Positions 1 to 7,440 of a stretch of DNA of 64,000 nucleotides are shown piece after piece. The notes under the pieces were generated by a model. It had not been told where the DNA came from. It searched no databases and saw nothing but the letters and a program-made list of their open reading frames with translations. Made by a program: the position numbers and the translations under genes. The number at the start of each line of letters is the position of its first letter. Position 1 is the stretch's first letter. Source of the DNA: JAQBQH01 sp035607415 (lineage in GTDB: Bacteria; Myxococcota_A; Polyangia; Palsa-1104); assembly GCA_035607415.1 (NCBI GenBank), contig DATNAQ010000173.1:1-64000 (forward strand). The letters are read 5' to 3'.

Positions 1-288
1 GGCGGTGGCTACCGCTTCGTGTTCAAACATCCCACCGTACCGGGGGAGACGATGGCGTTCTTCGGCAAGTATGTCGAGGTGTCACCGCACTCGCGCCTGG
101 TGTGGACGAACGACGAGAGCGGTGACGACGGGCAGCTCAGCACGCTGACACTCGAGGACCGCGGCGACACGACGCGGATCGTCTTGCTCGAGGTCTATCC
201 GTCGGGCGCAGCGTACGAAGCTGGCAAGGGTTCCTACGACGGCATGCCCGAGTCGTTCGCCCAGCTGGACGAGCTACTCGCCGGATAG
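1..288 (+). CDS. SRPBCC/AHSA1-like protein (5'-truncated)
   Basis: The reading frame is open from the first base of the window, so the N-terminus lies outside it; 95 residues remain. The visible part looks like the second half of an SRPBCC (START/AHSA1, polyketide-cyclase-like) helix-grip fold: a beta strand with GKYVEVSPHSRLVWT, a strand with TLEDRGDTTRIVL, and a closing amphipathic helix around MPESFAQLDELLAG. Family members bind hydrophobic ligands or act as Hsp90-activator homologues. Nothing here fixes the ligand. The fold call is by motif feel only. Confidence 0.7.
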   Translation, partial: GGGYRFVFKHPTVPGETMAFFGKYVEVSPHSRLVWTNDESGDDGQLSTLTLEDRGDTTRIVLLEVYPSGAAYEAGKGSYDGMPESFAQLDELLAG

Positions 289-548
289 CGCTGCCGTCCC
301 GGTCACGGGGAGTGCCAGGCGTCCGCCAGGTCGCCCGCGCCGCCGCGGCCGCCGATGCCCCAAGCCGTTCTCGCTAGTCGTTCTTCGACGGCGACAGACT
401 CCGGTTCGTATTTCCGGGTCGGCAGTGGTAGGTTTCGCACTGTGTAGGGGCCGATGGTCGGCTACTTCCTCGTCGGAATTGACGTTCAGAAGGCAAACAC
501 CGCGCTCGCGACCTACACGCAACGCGGGGAATGACAGGGAATCGAAAA

Positions 549-752
549 ATGGCAAAGGGCACTGTGAAGTGGTTCAACGATGCAAAGGGGTTTGGCTTCA
601 TCACGCCCGAGAGCGGACCGGACGTGTTCGTCCATCACACCGCGATCGCGAGCGAGGGCTTTCGCAGCCTGACCGAGGGCGAGGAAGTGGAGTTCGACAC
701 GGTTCAGGGGCCAAAGGGACTGCAGGCCGCGAACGTTCGCAAGGTCCGATAA
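549..752 (+). CDS. Cold-shock protein (CspA family)
   Basis: A 67-residue cold-shock domain protein, the normal family size. It carries both RNA-binding motifs: RNP1 as KGFGFI and RNP2 as VFVHH, after the standard MAKGTVKWFN opening. It should act as an RNA chaperone that melts mRNA secondary structure. An upstream in-frame ATG at 531 exists, but AGGGA at about 536-540 sits 8 nt before the ATG at 549 and the homologous N-terminus starts there, so 549 is preferred. About 240 bp of gene-free DNA precedes it, which could hold a long 5' UTR as in many csp genes; I could not pick a convincing promoter. Confidence 0.95.
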   Translation: MAKGTVKWFNDAKGFGFITPESGPDVFVHHTAIASEGFRSLTEGEEVEFDTVQGPKGLQAANVRKVR

Positions 753-1353
753 CGAAGCCGTCGCCGGAAGTACCAATCTCCCATCCAGTGAACTAGAGGC
801 GTGGCACCACCGTGGCACCAGCGCGGCGCGGACGTGCATCAGCGGCCCCACGGGAGCTCGCCCCGTCGAGCCAGACGCCGGCCCGGTGGTGCCACGAGGG
901 AGAACGCGGTCGAAACGGCGCAAGCCAGCGTCGCATCGTCAGGTGTCGCGTTTCCGTCTAATCGGGTTCAGATCCCGTCGGGGGTCGCCAACAACATCGC
1001 TGCTTCGCACCGAATCGAGAATTAGCGACGGTTTTGCGCGGTTTCCGGGGAAGGGGCGCGGCGGGAACTGCTTTGGCGAGGTTCCGCCGCTGCCTGTTTG
1101 AGCGTCGCTACCTCGCGTGCCGAGACCGCGACGTCGGCCTTCCCGCGGCCGCCGAGACTGCGCGCTCAGCTGCTTCTTCAAGCCGGCGACGACGTGCGCA
1201 GACGGAGCCGCCACGCGTGCCCGCCGCGGAGTACCGACAGAGGTCGACAGCGCGCGGCCCGGAGTGTTTCAGGTTGCTACGGGATGTTGACGGCCTTCGC
1301 GATGCCGAAGCTATTCCGGAAGGTCGTCCGCAGACGGTCGAGATGCCGATCGC
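753..1353 (+). other. Gene-free interval of about 600 bp
   Basis: No reading frame here has a recognisable product, and the frames present overlap each other on both strands. Contents seen: a 13-bp perfect inverted repeat with arms at 800-812 and 884-896, a second partial copy of the left arm at 811-820, and a short stretch at about 963-990 that resembles the T-arm and CCA end of a tRNA without the rest of the gene. This could be remnant mobile or attachment-site DNA; that is inference. Confidence 0.5.
800..896. repeat. 13-bp inverted repeat, arms 71 bp apart
   Basis: CGTGGCACCACCG at 800-812 is exactly complementary to CGGTGGTGCCACG at 884-896. The left arm is followed directly by a partial direct copy (CGTGGCACCA, 811-820). 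There is no T-run after the right arm, so a simple terminator is unlikely. It may be a small palindromic element or an operator pair. Confidence 0.5.
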
Positions 1354-1917
1354 ATGGAGACTTCGTCGACGTTGCGTGCCCGCTTCCGCCAGACGACCGC
1401 CGAGCTGCATGCTCGCGTCGAGGCGCGGCTCGACCTGTTGACTCCCGCGCTGACGGCCGAGCGTTACCGTCACATCCTCGCCGTGCTCTACGGCTATTAC
1501 GAGCCACTCGAGCGCCGCATCGCGGCCGCTCCGCGGATCGCGCTGCCGCTACGTGCGCGCGTGCCGCTCCTCGCCGAGGACCTTGGCCGGCTCGGATTAT
1601 CGCCGTCCGCCATCGCGACGCTACCGCGCTGCCCGTACGTGCCGCACCTCGGCGGCGTCGCCGAGCTGGCCGGCTGTTTGTACGTGATCGAAGGCGCGGC
1701 GCTGGGGGGACGCGTCCTCGGCCGCGCATTGCGTCAGGAGCGCGGATGGACCTGCCGCTTCTTCCACGATGGTCATCCCGACGTGCGGCGCCGCTGGGCC
1801 GCAGTCGTCGCGTGGCTCGATGCGCTGGCCTGTGACGCCGACGCGGCGATCGCCGCCGCGTGCGCGACCTTTCGCACCCTCGACGGCTGGATCTGTGAGC
1901 GCGAGGCGTCACCGTGA
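1354..1917 (+). CDS. bphO: Heme oxygenase (biliverdin-forming, BphO-type)
   Basis: A 187-residue all-helical heme oxygenase of the bacterial HemO/BphO group. H19 in the context TAELHARVE is the expected proximal heme ligand. The distal helix carries the flexible Gly-Gly pair (G118-G119 in LYVIEGAALGG). The enzyme would open heme to biliverdin, iron and CO. The stop overlaps the GTG start of the phytochrome gene (GTGA at 1914-1917), so the two are translationally coupled and biliverdin would be made where the photoreceptor needs it. The start is the first ATG in an otherwise closed frame; its Shine-Dalgarno sequence is weak. Confidence 0.9.
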   Translation: METSSTLRARFRQTTAELHARVEARLDLLTPALTAERYRHILAVLYGYYEPLERRIAAAPRIALPLRARVPLLAEDLGRLGLSPSAIATLPRCPYVPHLGGVAELAGCLYVIEGAALGGRVLGRALRQERGWTCRFFHDGHPDVRRRWAAVVAWLDALACDADAAIAAACATFRTLDGWICEREASP

Positions 1918-4112
1918 CCGTCGATTTGACGAACTGCGACCGCGAGCCGATTCACATACCAGGCACGATCCAGCCGCACGGCGTCTTGCTGGCACTGTCC
2001 CCATCGCTCACCGTGATGCAGACGAGCGCAAACGTGTCGGATCACCTCGGGCTCGCGCCCGACGTCGTGCTCGGCGCGACTCTGGAGCAGGTGCTCGGCG
2101 CGCGCGCGGGCGAGGTTGTCGCCGGTGCCATCGCGTCCGGCACCTTCTGCGAAGCGAACCCGCGGCACGTCGTCGTGCGCGACCGCCGATTCGATCTCAT
2201 CGTCCATTTTCACGAGGGCGTCACGATCGTCGAGCTGGAGGCGTCCTCGCCGCGGCAGGGCTCGACCGCGCCGCTCTTATCCGTTTTGAGCGCGATGGAG
2301 CACGCGCGGACGCTCGCCGACGTCTGCGGTTGTGTCGTCGACGAGGTCAAGCGCCTCACCGGGTTCGAGCGCGTCATGCTCTACCGGTTCGACGATGATG
2401 GGCACGGCTCCGTCGATGCCGAGGCACGCGATCCGTCCCTCGACGCGTATCTCGGGCTGCGCTATCCCGCCTCGGACATCCCGCAGCAGGCGCGCGCGCT
2501 CTATCTGCAGAACTGGCTACGCGTGATTCCCGACGCGCGCTACACGCCGGCGCGGCTGGTGCCGGCCATGCGGCCCGACACCGGCGCGCCCCTCGATCTG
2601 AGCTTCTCCGTGCTGCGCAGCGTCTCGCCCATTCACCTCGAGTACCTCGCCAACATGGGAATTCGGGCATCGATGAGCATCTCGCTGATCGTCGAGGATC
2701 GCCTCTGGGGCCTCATCAGCTGTGGCCATCACAGCGGACCGCTCATGGTGCCCTACGAGGTGCGGTGCGCCGTCGAGGTGATCGGCCGACTGTTGTCGCT
2801 GCAGATTGCCGCGTTGGCGCATCGCGATGCCGCGGAGCGGCGCGTTCGGCGTCAGCCGATCCATGAGGACATCGTCACGCGCGTACGTCGCGGCGATCGC
2901 GAAGAGGACGTCCTCGCCGCGGCGGTCTCGTCGTCCGGCGAGCAACTGTTGGCGCTCGTCGACGCGGCGGGCGTCGCTGCGGTCATTGGCGACGAGGTGG
3001 TGGCGCACGGGCGCGTGCCGCCGGTCGCGACCGTCGGCGCGATCGCCGGGTTGCTCGATCGCAATGCGGGTCTCGCGCCCTTCGCGACCGATCGGCTGGC
3101 GCAGCTGCCTGATGCGCCTTCGGGGAGCAGCGACGTCGCCAGCGGCGTGCTCTCGTTCTGCATCCCGGGAACCGCGAGTCGTCGCTTGTTGTGGTTCCGT
3201 CCCGAGATCGTGCGCACGGTGACCTGGGGCGGCGATCCGCGGAAACCGGTCGAGGCCGACCGCGGCATGCGTCTTCATCCGCGCCGATCGTTCGAGCAGT
3301 GGAAGGAAGAAGTGCGCGATACGTCTCGGCGCTGGAGCGCCAGCGACGTCGAGGCCGCAGACGAGGTGCGCCGCGCGCTGGTGGAGATCGATCTCGACCG
3401 CCGCCTCGCGCGCGAGCAGCGCGCCGTGCAACTGCGTGACGATCTCGTCGCGATCGTGTCACACGATCTGCGCAACCCGCTCGGGTTGGTGCACATGCAA
3501 TCGTCTCTGCTGATCAGGGCCGCCGCTGCGCCGATGCGGGCAGACGCCTGGCAGCGCATCCATGACGGGGCCGAGCGGATCCGCCGCGCCGCCGAGCGGA
3601 TGGCGACGTTGATTCGCGATCTCCTCGACGTCGCCAAGATCGAGTCGGGCCGATTCCAGTTGCAGATTCGGCCCGAGCCGATCGCCGACATCGTGAACGA
3701 AAACATTCTTATGATCGTGCCGCAGGCGACGGCCAAGAACATCTCCGTGCAGCAGGAGGTCCTGGCCGACGGCATCGTGCGCGCCGATCGCGAGCGCGTG
3801 TTCCAGATTCTGTCGAACCTGCTCGGCAATGCCGTGAAGTTCACGCCGAACGGCGGCACGGTGAAGGTGCGGGTCGAGACGCGCGGCCGCGAGGTGCTCT
3901 TCACCGTCGCCGACACGGGAACCGGCATTGCGCCGGACGATGCGCAGCACGTGTTCGAGCGCTACTGGCACCGCAATCGCGGCGCAAAGGAGGGCACCGG
4001 TCTCGGCCTGTTCATCGCCAAAGGGCTCGTCGAGGCGCACGGCGGGACGATTTGGGTCGAATCCGCCCGGGGGGCCGGCGCCCGTTTCATGTTCACGCTG
4101 CCCCAGGCGTGA
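1914..4112 (+). CDS. bphP: Bacteriophytochrome sensor histidine kinase
   Basis: A 732-residue red/far-red photoreceptor kinase with the classical order PAS (about 10-110), GAF (about 130-300), PHY (about 315-490), HisKA and HATPase. C8, in NCDREPIHIPGTIQPHG, is the biliverdin-attachment cysteine of bacteriophytochromes. The GAF domain has the PASDIP motif (D188) that contacts the chromophore, and GLISCGHH. H517 in IVSHDLRNPL is the phospho-accepting histidine; NLLGNAVKF, DTGTGIAP and GTGLGLFIA are the N, G1 and G2 boxes. There is no attached receiver, so a separate regulator must take the phosphate; the receiver at 6867 is the nearest candidate. The GTG start overlaps the heme oxygenase stop. 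Confidence 0.95.
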   Translation: MTVDLTNCDREPIHIPGTIQPHGVLLALSPSLTVMQTSANVSDHLGLAPDVVLGATLEQVLGARAGEVVAGAIASGTFCEANPRHVVVRDRRFDLIVHFHEGVTIVELEASSPRQGSTAPLLSVLSAMEHARTLADVCGCVVDEVKRLTGFERVMLYRFDDDGHGSVDAEARDPSLDAYLGLRYPASDIPQQARALYLQNWLRVIPDARYTPARLVPAMRPDTGAPLDLSFSVLRSVSPIHLEYLANMGIRASMSISLIVEDRLWGLISCGHHSGPLMVPYEVRCAVEVIGRLLSLQIAALAHRDAAERRVRRQPIHEDIVTRVRRGDREEDVLAAAVSSSGEQLLALVDAAGVAAVIGDEVVAHGRVPPVATVGAIAGLLDRNAGLAPFATDRLAQLPDAPSGSSDVASGVLSFCIPGTASRRLLWFRPEIVRTVTWGGDPRKPVEADRGMRLHPRRSFEQWKEEVRDTSRRWSASDVEAADEVRRALVEIDLDRRLAREQRAVQLRDDLVAIVSHDLRNPLGLVHMQSSLLIRAAAAPMRADAWQRIHDGAERIRRAAERMATLIRDLLDVAKIESGRFQLQIRPEPIADIVNENILMIVPQATAKNISVQQEVLADGIVRADRERVFQILSNLLGNAVKFTPNGGTVKVRVETRGREVLFTVADTGTGIAPDDAQHVFERYWHRNRGAKEGTGLGLFIAKGLVEAHGGTIWVESARGAGARFMFTLPQA

Positions 4113-4228
4113 ACGTCGAGCGCGACCACGTCTGGGATTGTCGCGTATCGCCTCGCGGGCAATGGCTGCACGCCCGCTGGGCGAGGGAGCGGTCGCCAGA
4201 TTTTGTGTGCGTCTCAGGCGGACGGCTT

Positions 4229-6832
4229 ATGATCGCGGTAATGGCTCCTGCGGATCCAGACTACAGGACCCTCTTCGAATCGGTCCCTGGCCTGTATCTG
4301 GTGCTGCTCCCCGACGCGCCGAAATTCACGATCGTCACCGCCAGTGACGAATACCTGCACGCGACGATGACGGAGCGTGCCGCGATCGCCGGCAAGGGGC
4401 TATTCGAAGTGTTCCCCGACAATCCGGAGGACGCGCAGGCGACCGGTACCAGGAATCTGCGCGCGTCGCTCGATCGAGTGTTGCTGCATCGCAAGCCGGA
4501 CGCGATGGCCGTTCAGAAGTACGACGTCCGGCGACCGGCGACCGAGGGCGGCGCCTTCGAAGAGCGATACTGGAGCCCGTTGAACGCTCCGCTCTGCGAC
4601 GAGCAAGGGCGTATCACGCACATCATCCATCGCGTCGAGGACGTGACCGAGTTCGTACGGATGGCCCGGCGACACGATCGCGAGAACGCGGAGCTCAAAG
4701 AGCGCGGCGAGCGGATAGAGTCGGAGATCTTCCTCCGCGGTCGTCAGCTGCAGGAGGCGAACGAGCAGCTACGACAAGCAAACGAACGCCTCGCGCTTCT
4801 CGGTGAGCAGCATCTCCGCACGCTGTTCGACACGATGCCGCAGCTGGGATGGACGGCATTGCCGGACGGCTTCGTCGATTTCTACAACCGCGGCTGGTAC
4901 GTCTACACCGGCACGACCTACGAGCAGATGCAGGGCTGGGGGTGGCAGGCCGTCCAAGACCCGGTGATGCTCCCGAAAGTAATGGAACGGTGGCGCACCT
5001 CGCTCACGACGGGCACGCCATTCGAAATGGAGCTCTCGCTGCGCCGCCACGACGGCGTGTTTCGCTGGTTCCTCACTCGCGGCACTCCGATCCGTGACGC
5101 CGACGGGAAGATCGTCCGTTGGGTCGGCATCAACACCGACATTCATGACAGCAAGCAGGCGGTGGCGGCGAGCGAGCACCGCCTGAAGCTGCTCATCGAC
5201 AGCATTCGCGAGTACGCGGTGTTCATGCTCGATCCGAACGGCCACATCGCGACCTGGAGCCCGGGGGCGGAGCGCATCAAGCAATACCGCGCCGAAGAAA
5301 TCATCGGGCGTCACTTCTCCGCGTTCTATCCCGACGAAGACATCCGCTCCGGCAAACCCCAGATGGAGCTGCGCGTCGCCAGCAGCGAAGGCCGCTTCGA
5401 AGACGAAGGTTGGCGCGTGCGCAAGGACGGCTCGCGTTTTTGGGCAAGTGTGGTGATCAGCGCAGTACGGGACGCCAACGGTGCGCTCGTCGGGTTTTCG
5501 AAGGTCACGCGTGATCTGACGGACCGCAAGCGCGCCGAAGAGGAGCGGGTTCGCCTCGCCGTGGCGGAAGCGTCGCAGGAGCGGTTGCAGTTCCTCGCCG
5601 AGGCGAGCGCGGTCTTGTTCTCGTCCCTCGACTATGAAGCCACCCTCGATTCGCTCGGCAAATTGCTGGTGCCGAAGCATGCGGACTGGTGCTCGGTGCA
5701 GCTGCTCGACGAGCGCGGGCAGGTTCAGCTCGTGACGGTGCGGCACGTCGATCCCGAGAAGATGGACCTCGCGCGCGAGCTGCAACGGCGATGGCCCGTC
5801 GACCCGAAGAGCGACGTGGGCGTGCCGAAGGTTCTGCGAACGGGACAGGCCGAGCTGTACGAGGCGGTCACCGACGACGTATTGGCGGCGGCCTCCGTCG
5901 ACGAGGAGCAGCTACGCATCGCGCGCGAGCTGCGTTTGCGCTCGGGGCTCTTGGTGCCGATCGTGGGTCGTCACGAGACCATCGGGGTCCTCGGCCTGGT
6001 CGCGGCGGAGTCGAATCGTCGATACAGGCCTGACGACGTGGCGCTCTTCGAGGAGCTCGGCCGGCGCGCCGGTACCGCGATCGAGAACGCGCGCTTGTAC
6101 AGGCAGACCGAGAACGCCGTCCGGCTGCGCGATGATTTCTTGTCGATTGCCTCGCACGAGCTCAAAACGCCGCTGACGAGCATGCAATTGCAGGTGAGCG
6201 GCATTCGACGGAGCGTGAGCCGCCCGGATTCGCTGAACATCGAAAAGCTCGCGCGCCGCGTCGACGTGATCGATCAGCAGCTCGATCGGCTGACCGCGCT
6301 CATCGGAGGATTGTTGGATGTCAGCCGCACGACCGCCGGACGCCTGCAGCTGGAAATCGGCGACGTCGACCTTCGCTCGACGGTACACGATGCCATCGCC
6401 CGCTTGCGGACCGAGTTGGAGAACGCCGGCTGTGCCATCTCCGTCGACGTCGACGAGGGCATCGTCGGTCGTTGGGACAAGATGAGGCTCGACCAGGTGA
6501 TCACGAACTTCGTCACCAATGCGATCAAGTATGGCGCGGGCAAACCCATCGACGTGCGCGGGCGGCGCAGCCAACGCGGGACCGCGATCCTGACCGTGGC
6601 CGACCGCGGAATCGGAATCGCGTCCGACGATCAGTCGCGAATCTTCGACCGATTCGAGCGCGCCGTGTCGGTACAGAACTACGGCGGGCTGGGGCTCGGT
6701 CTTTGGATCATCAAGGAGTTCGTCTCCGCGATGGGAGGCACCGTCTCGGTCGAGAGCCGACCGGGCGAAGGAGCCACGTTTACGGCCGAGCTTCCCCTCC
6801 GGCGGGTCGAAGATCAGCCTTCGTTGCATTGA
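4229..6832 (+). CDS. Multi-PAS/GAF sensor histidine kinase
   Basis: About 867 residues, soluble (no membrane segments). Order: PAS (about 10-140), a short Glu/Arg-rich coiled coil (about 145-195), PAS (about 195-315), PAS (about 320-440), GAF (about 455-610), HisKA with H643 in IASHELKTPL, and HATPase (NFVTNAIKYG, ADRGIGIA, GGLGLGLWI). The open frame reaches back into bphP, but the start is placed at ATG 4229, 7 nt after AGGCGG, because residues before it have no domain character; ATG 4241 is also possible. The third PAS is a close paralogue of one in the kinase at 7441. There is no fused receiver; the receiver gene at 6867 follows 34 bp later. The ligand or cofactor of the PAS/GAF domains is unknown. 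Confidence 0.88.
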   Translation: MIAVMAPADPDYRTLFESVPGLYLVLLPDAPKFTIVTASDEYLHATMTERAAIAGKGLFEVFPDNPEDAQATGTRNLRASLDRVLLHRKPDAMAVQKYDVRRPATEGGAFEERYWSPLNAPLCDEQGRITHIIHRVEDVTEFVRMARRHDRENAELKERGERIESEIFLRGRQLQEANEQLRQANERLALLGEQHLRTLFDTMPQLGWTALPDGFVDFYNRGWYVYTGTTYEQMQGWGWQAVQDPVMLPKVMERWRTSLTTGTPFEMELSLRRHDGVFRWFLTRGTPIRDADGKIVRWVGINTDIHDSKQAVAASEHRLKLLIDSIREYAVFMLDPNGHIATWSPGAERIKQYRAEEIIGRHFSAFYPDEDIRSGKPQMELRVASSEGRFEDEGWRVRKDGSRFWASVVISAVRDANGALVGFSKVTRDLTDRKRAEEERVRLAVAEASQERLQFLAEASAVLFSSLDYEATLDSLGKLLVPKHADWCSVQLLDERGQVQLVTVRHVDPEKMDLARELQRRWPVDPKSDVGVPKVLRTGQAELYEAVTDDVLAAASVDEEQLRIARELRLRSGLLVPIVGRHETIGVLGLVAAESNRRYRPDDVALFEELGRRAGTAIENARLYRQTENAVRLRDDFLSIASHELKTPLTSMQLQVSGIRRSVSRPDSLNIEKLARRVDVIDQQLDRLTALIGGLLDVSRTTAGRLQLEIGDVDLRSTVHDAIARLRTELENAGCAISVDVDEGIVGRWDKMRLDQVITNFVTNAIKYGAGKPIDVRGRRSQRGTAILTVADRGIGIASDDQSRIFDRFERAVSVQNYGGLGLGLWIIKEFVSAMGGTVSVESRPGEGATFTAELPLRRVEDQPSLH

Positions 6833-6866
6833 CCGCGGTGTCCCTGTCTTCTACGTTTGGTGAGAC

Positions 6867-7244
6867 ATGACTGAAGCCTGCGACAAAATGATTTTCGTGG
6901 TGGACGACGACAAGGCGATCCGAGAAACGTTGGAGGATCTCCTGCAAGACGAAGGCTACAGCGTCGTCACGGCGATGAACGGACAGGAGGCGCTGCAAAA
7001 GCTGCGCGCTGATTCGTCGCGCCGTCCGTGCGTGATCCTGCTCGACCTGATGATGCCGGTGATGAACGGCGCCGATTTCTACGCGGCGCAACAGAACGAT
7101 CCCGCGCTGTCCTCGATCCCGGTGGTCGTGATCTCGGCTGACGGGCACATCAGCGTCAAGGCAAAGCCGTTCGGCGGTGACTACCTCGCCAAGCCGATTC
7201 GTATCGAGACGGTCCTCAACGCAATCGAGCGTCACTGCGCGTAG
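6867..7244 (+). CDS. Single-domain response regulator (CheY-like)
   Basis: A 125-residue receiver with no output domain. The acidic pocket is VVDDD (11-15), the phosphorylation site is D60 in ILLDLMMPVMNG, and the conserved lysine is in YLAKPI. Placed just after two histidine kinases without receivers, it is the probable phospho-acceptor for one or both. Output would have to be by protein contact or onward relay. Confidence 0.92.
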   Translation: MTEACDKMIFVVDDDKAIRETLEDLLQDEGYSVVTAMNGQEALQKLRADSSRRPCVILLDLMMPVMNGADFYAAQQNDPALSSIPVVVISADGHISVKAKPFGGDYLAKPIRIETVLNAIERHCA

Positions 7245-7440
7245 AGACAGCGTAGCGGACGGCGTGCAAAGACTTCACGTGGGCCGCCGCCGGGTACGTG
7301 GCTTTTTGTAGGGCTTGGCTGGCAAACGCGAAACTTCTGCCTATGTTGTGAACTCGGCGACCCGTCTACCTTGAGGAGGGCGTCTCCACGAAGCGCCGCC
7401 CAGGACAGGCTTGCTGGGCGGCAGCTGGGAGAAGGAGCAC

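Noticed and set aside
955..990. tRNA-like 3' end (CGGG-TTCAGAT-CCCG arm followed by GGGGGTCGCCA)
   Set aside because: The T-loop has G where A58 is needed, the spacing from T-stem to CCA is one base too long, and no matching 5' acceptor, D-arm or anticodon arm was found upstream. At most a remnant.
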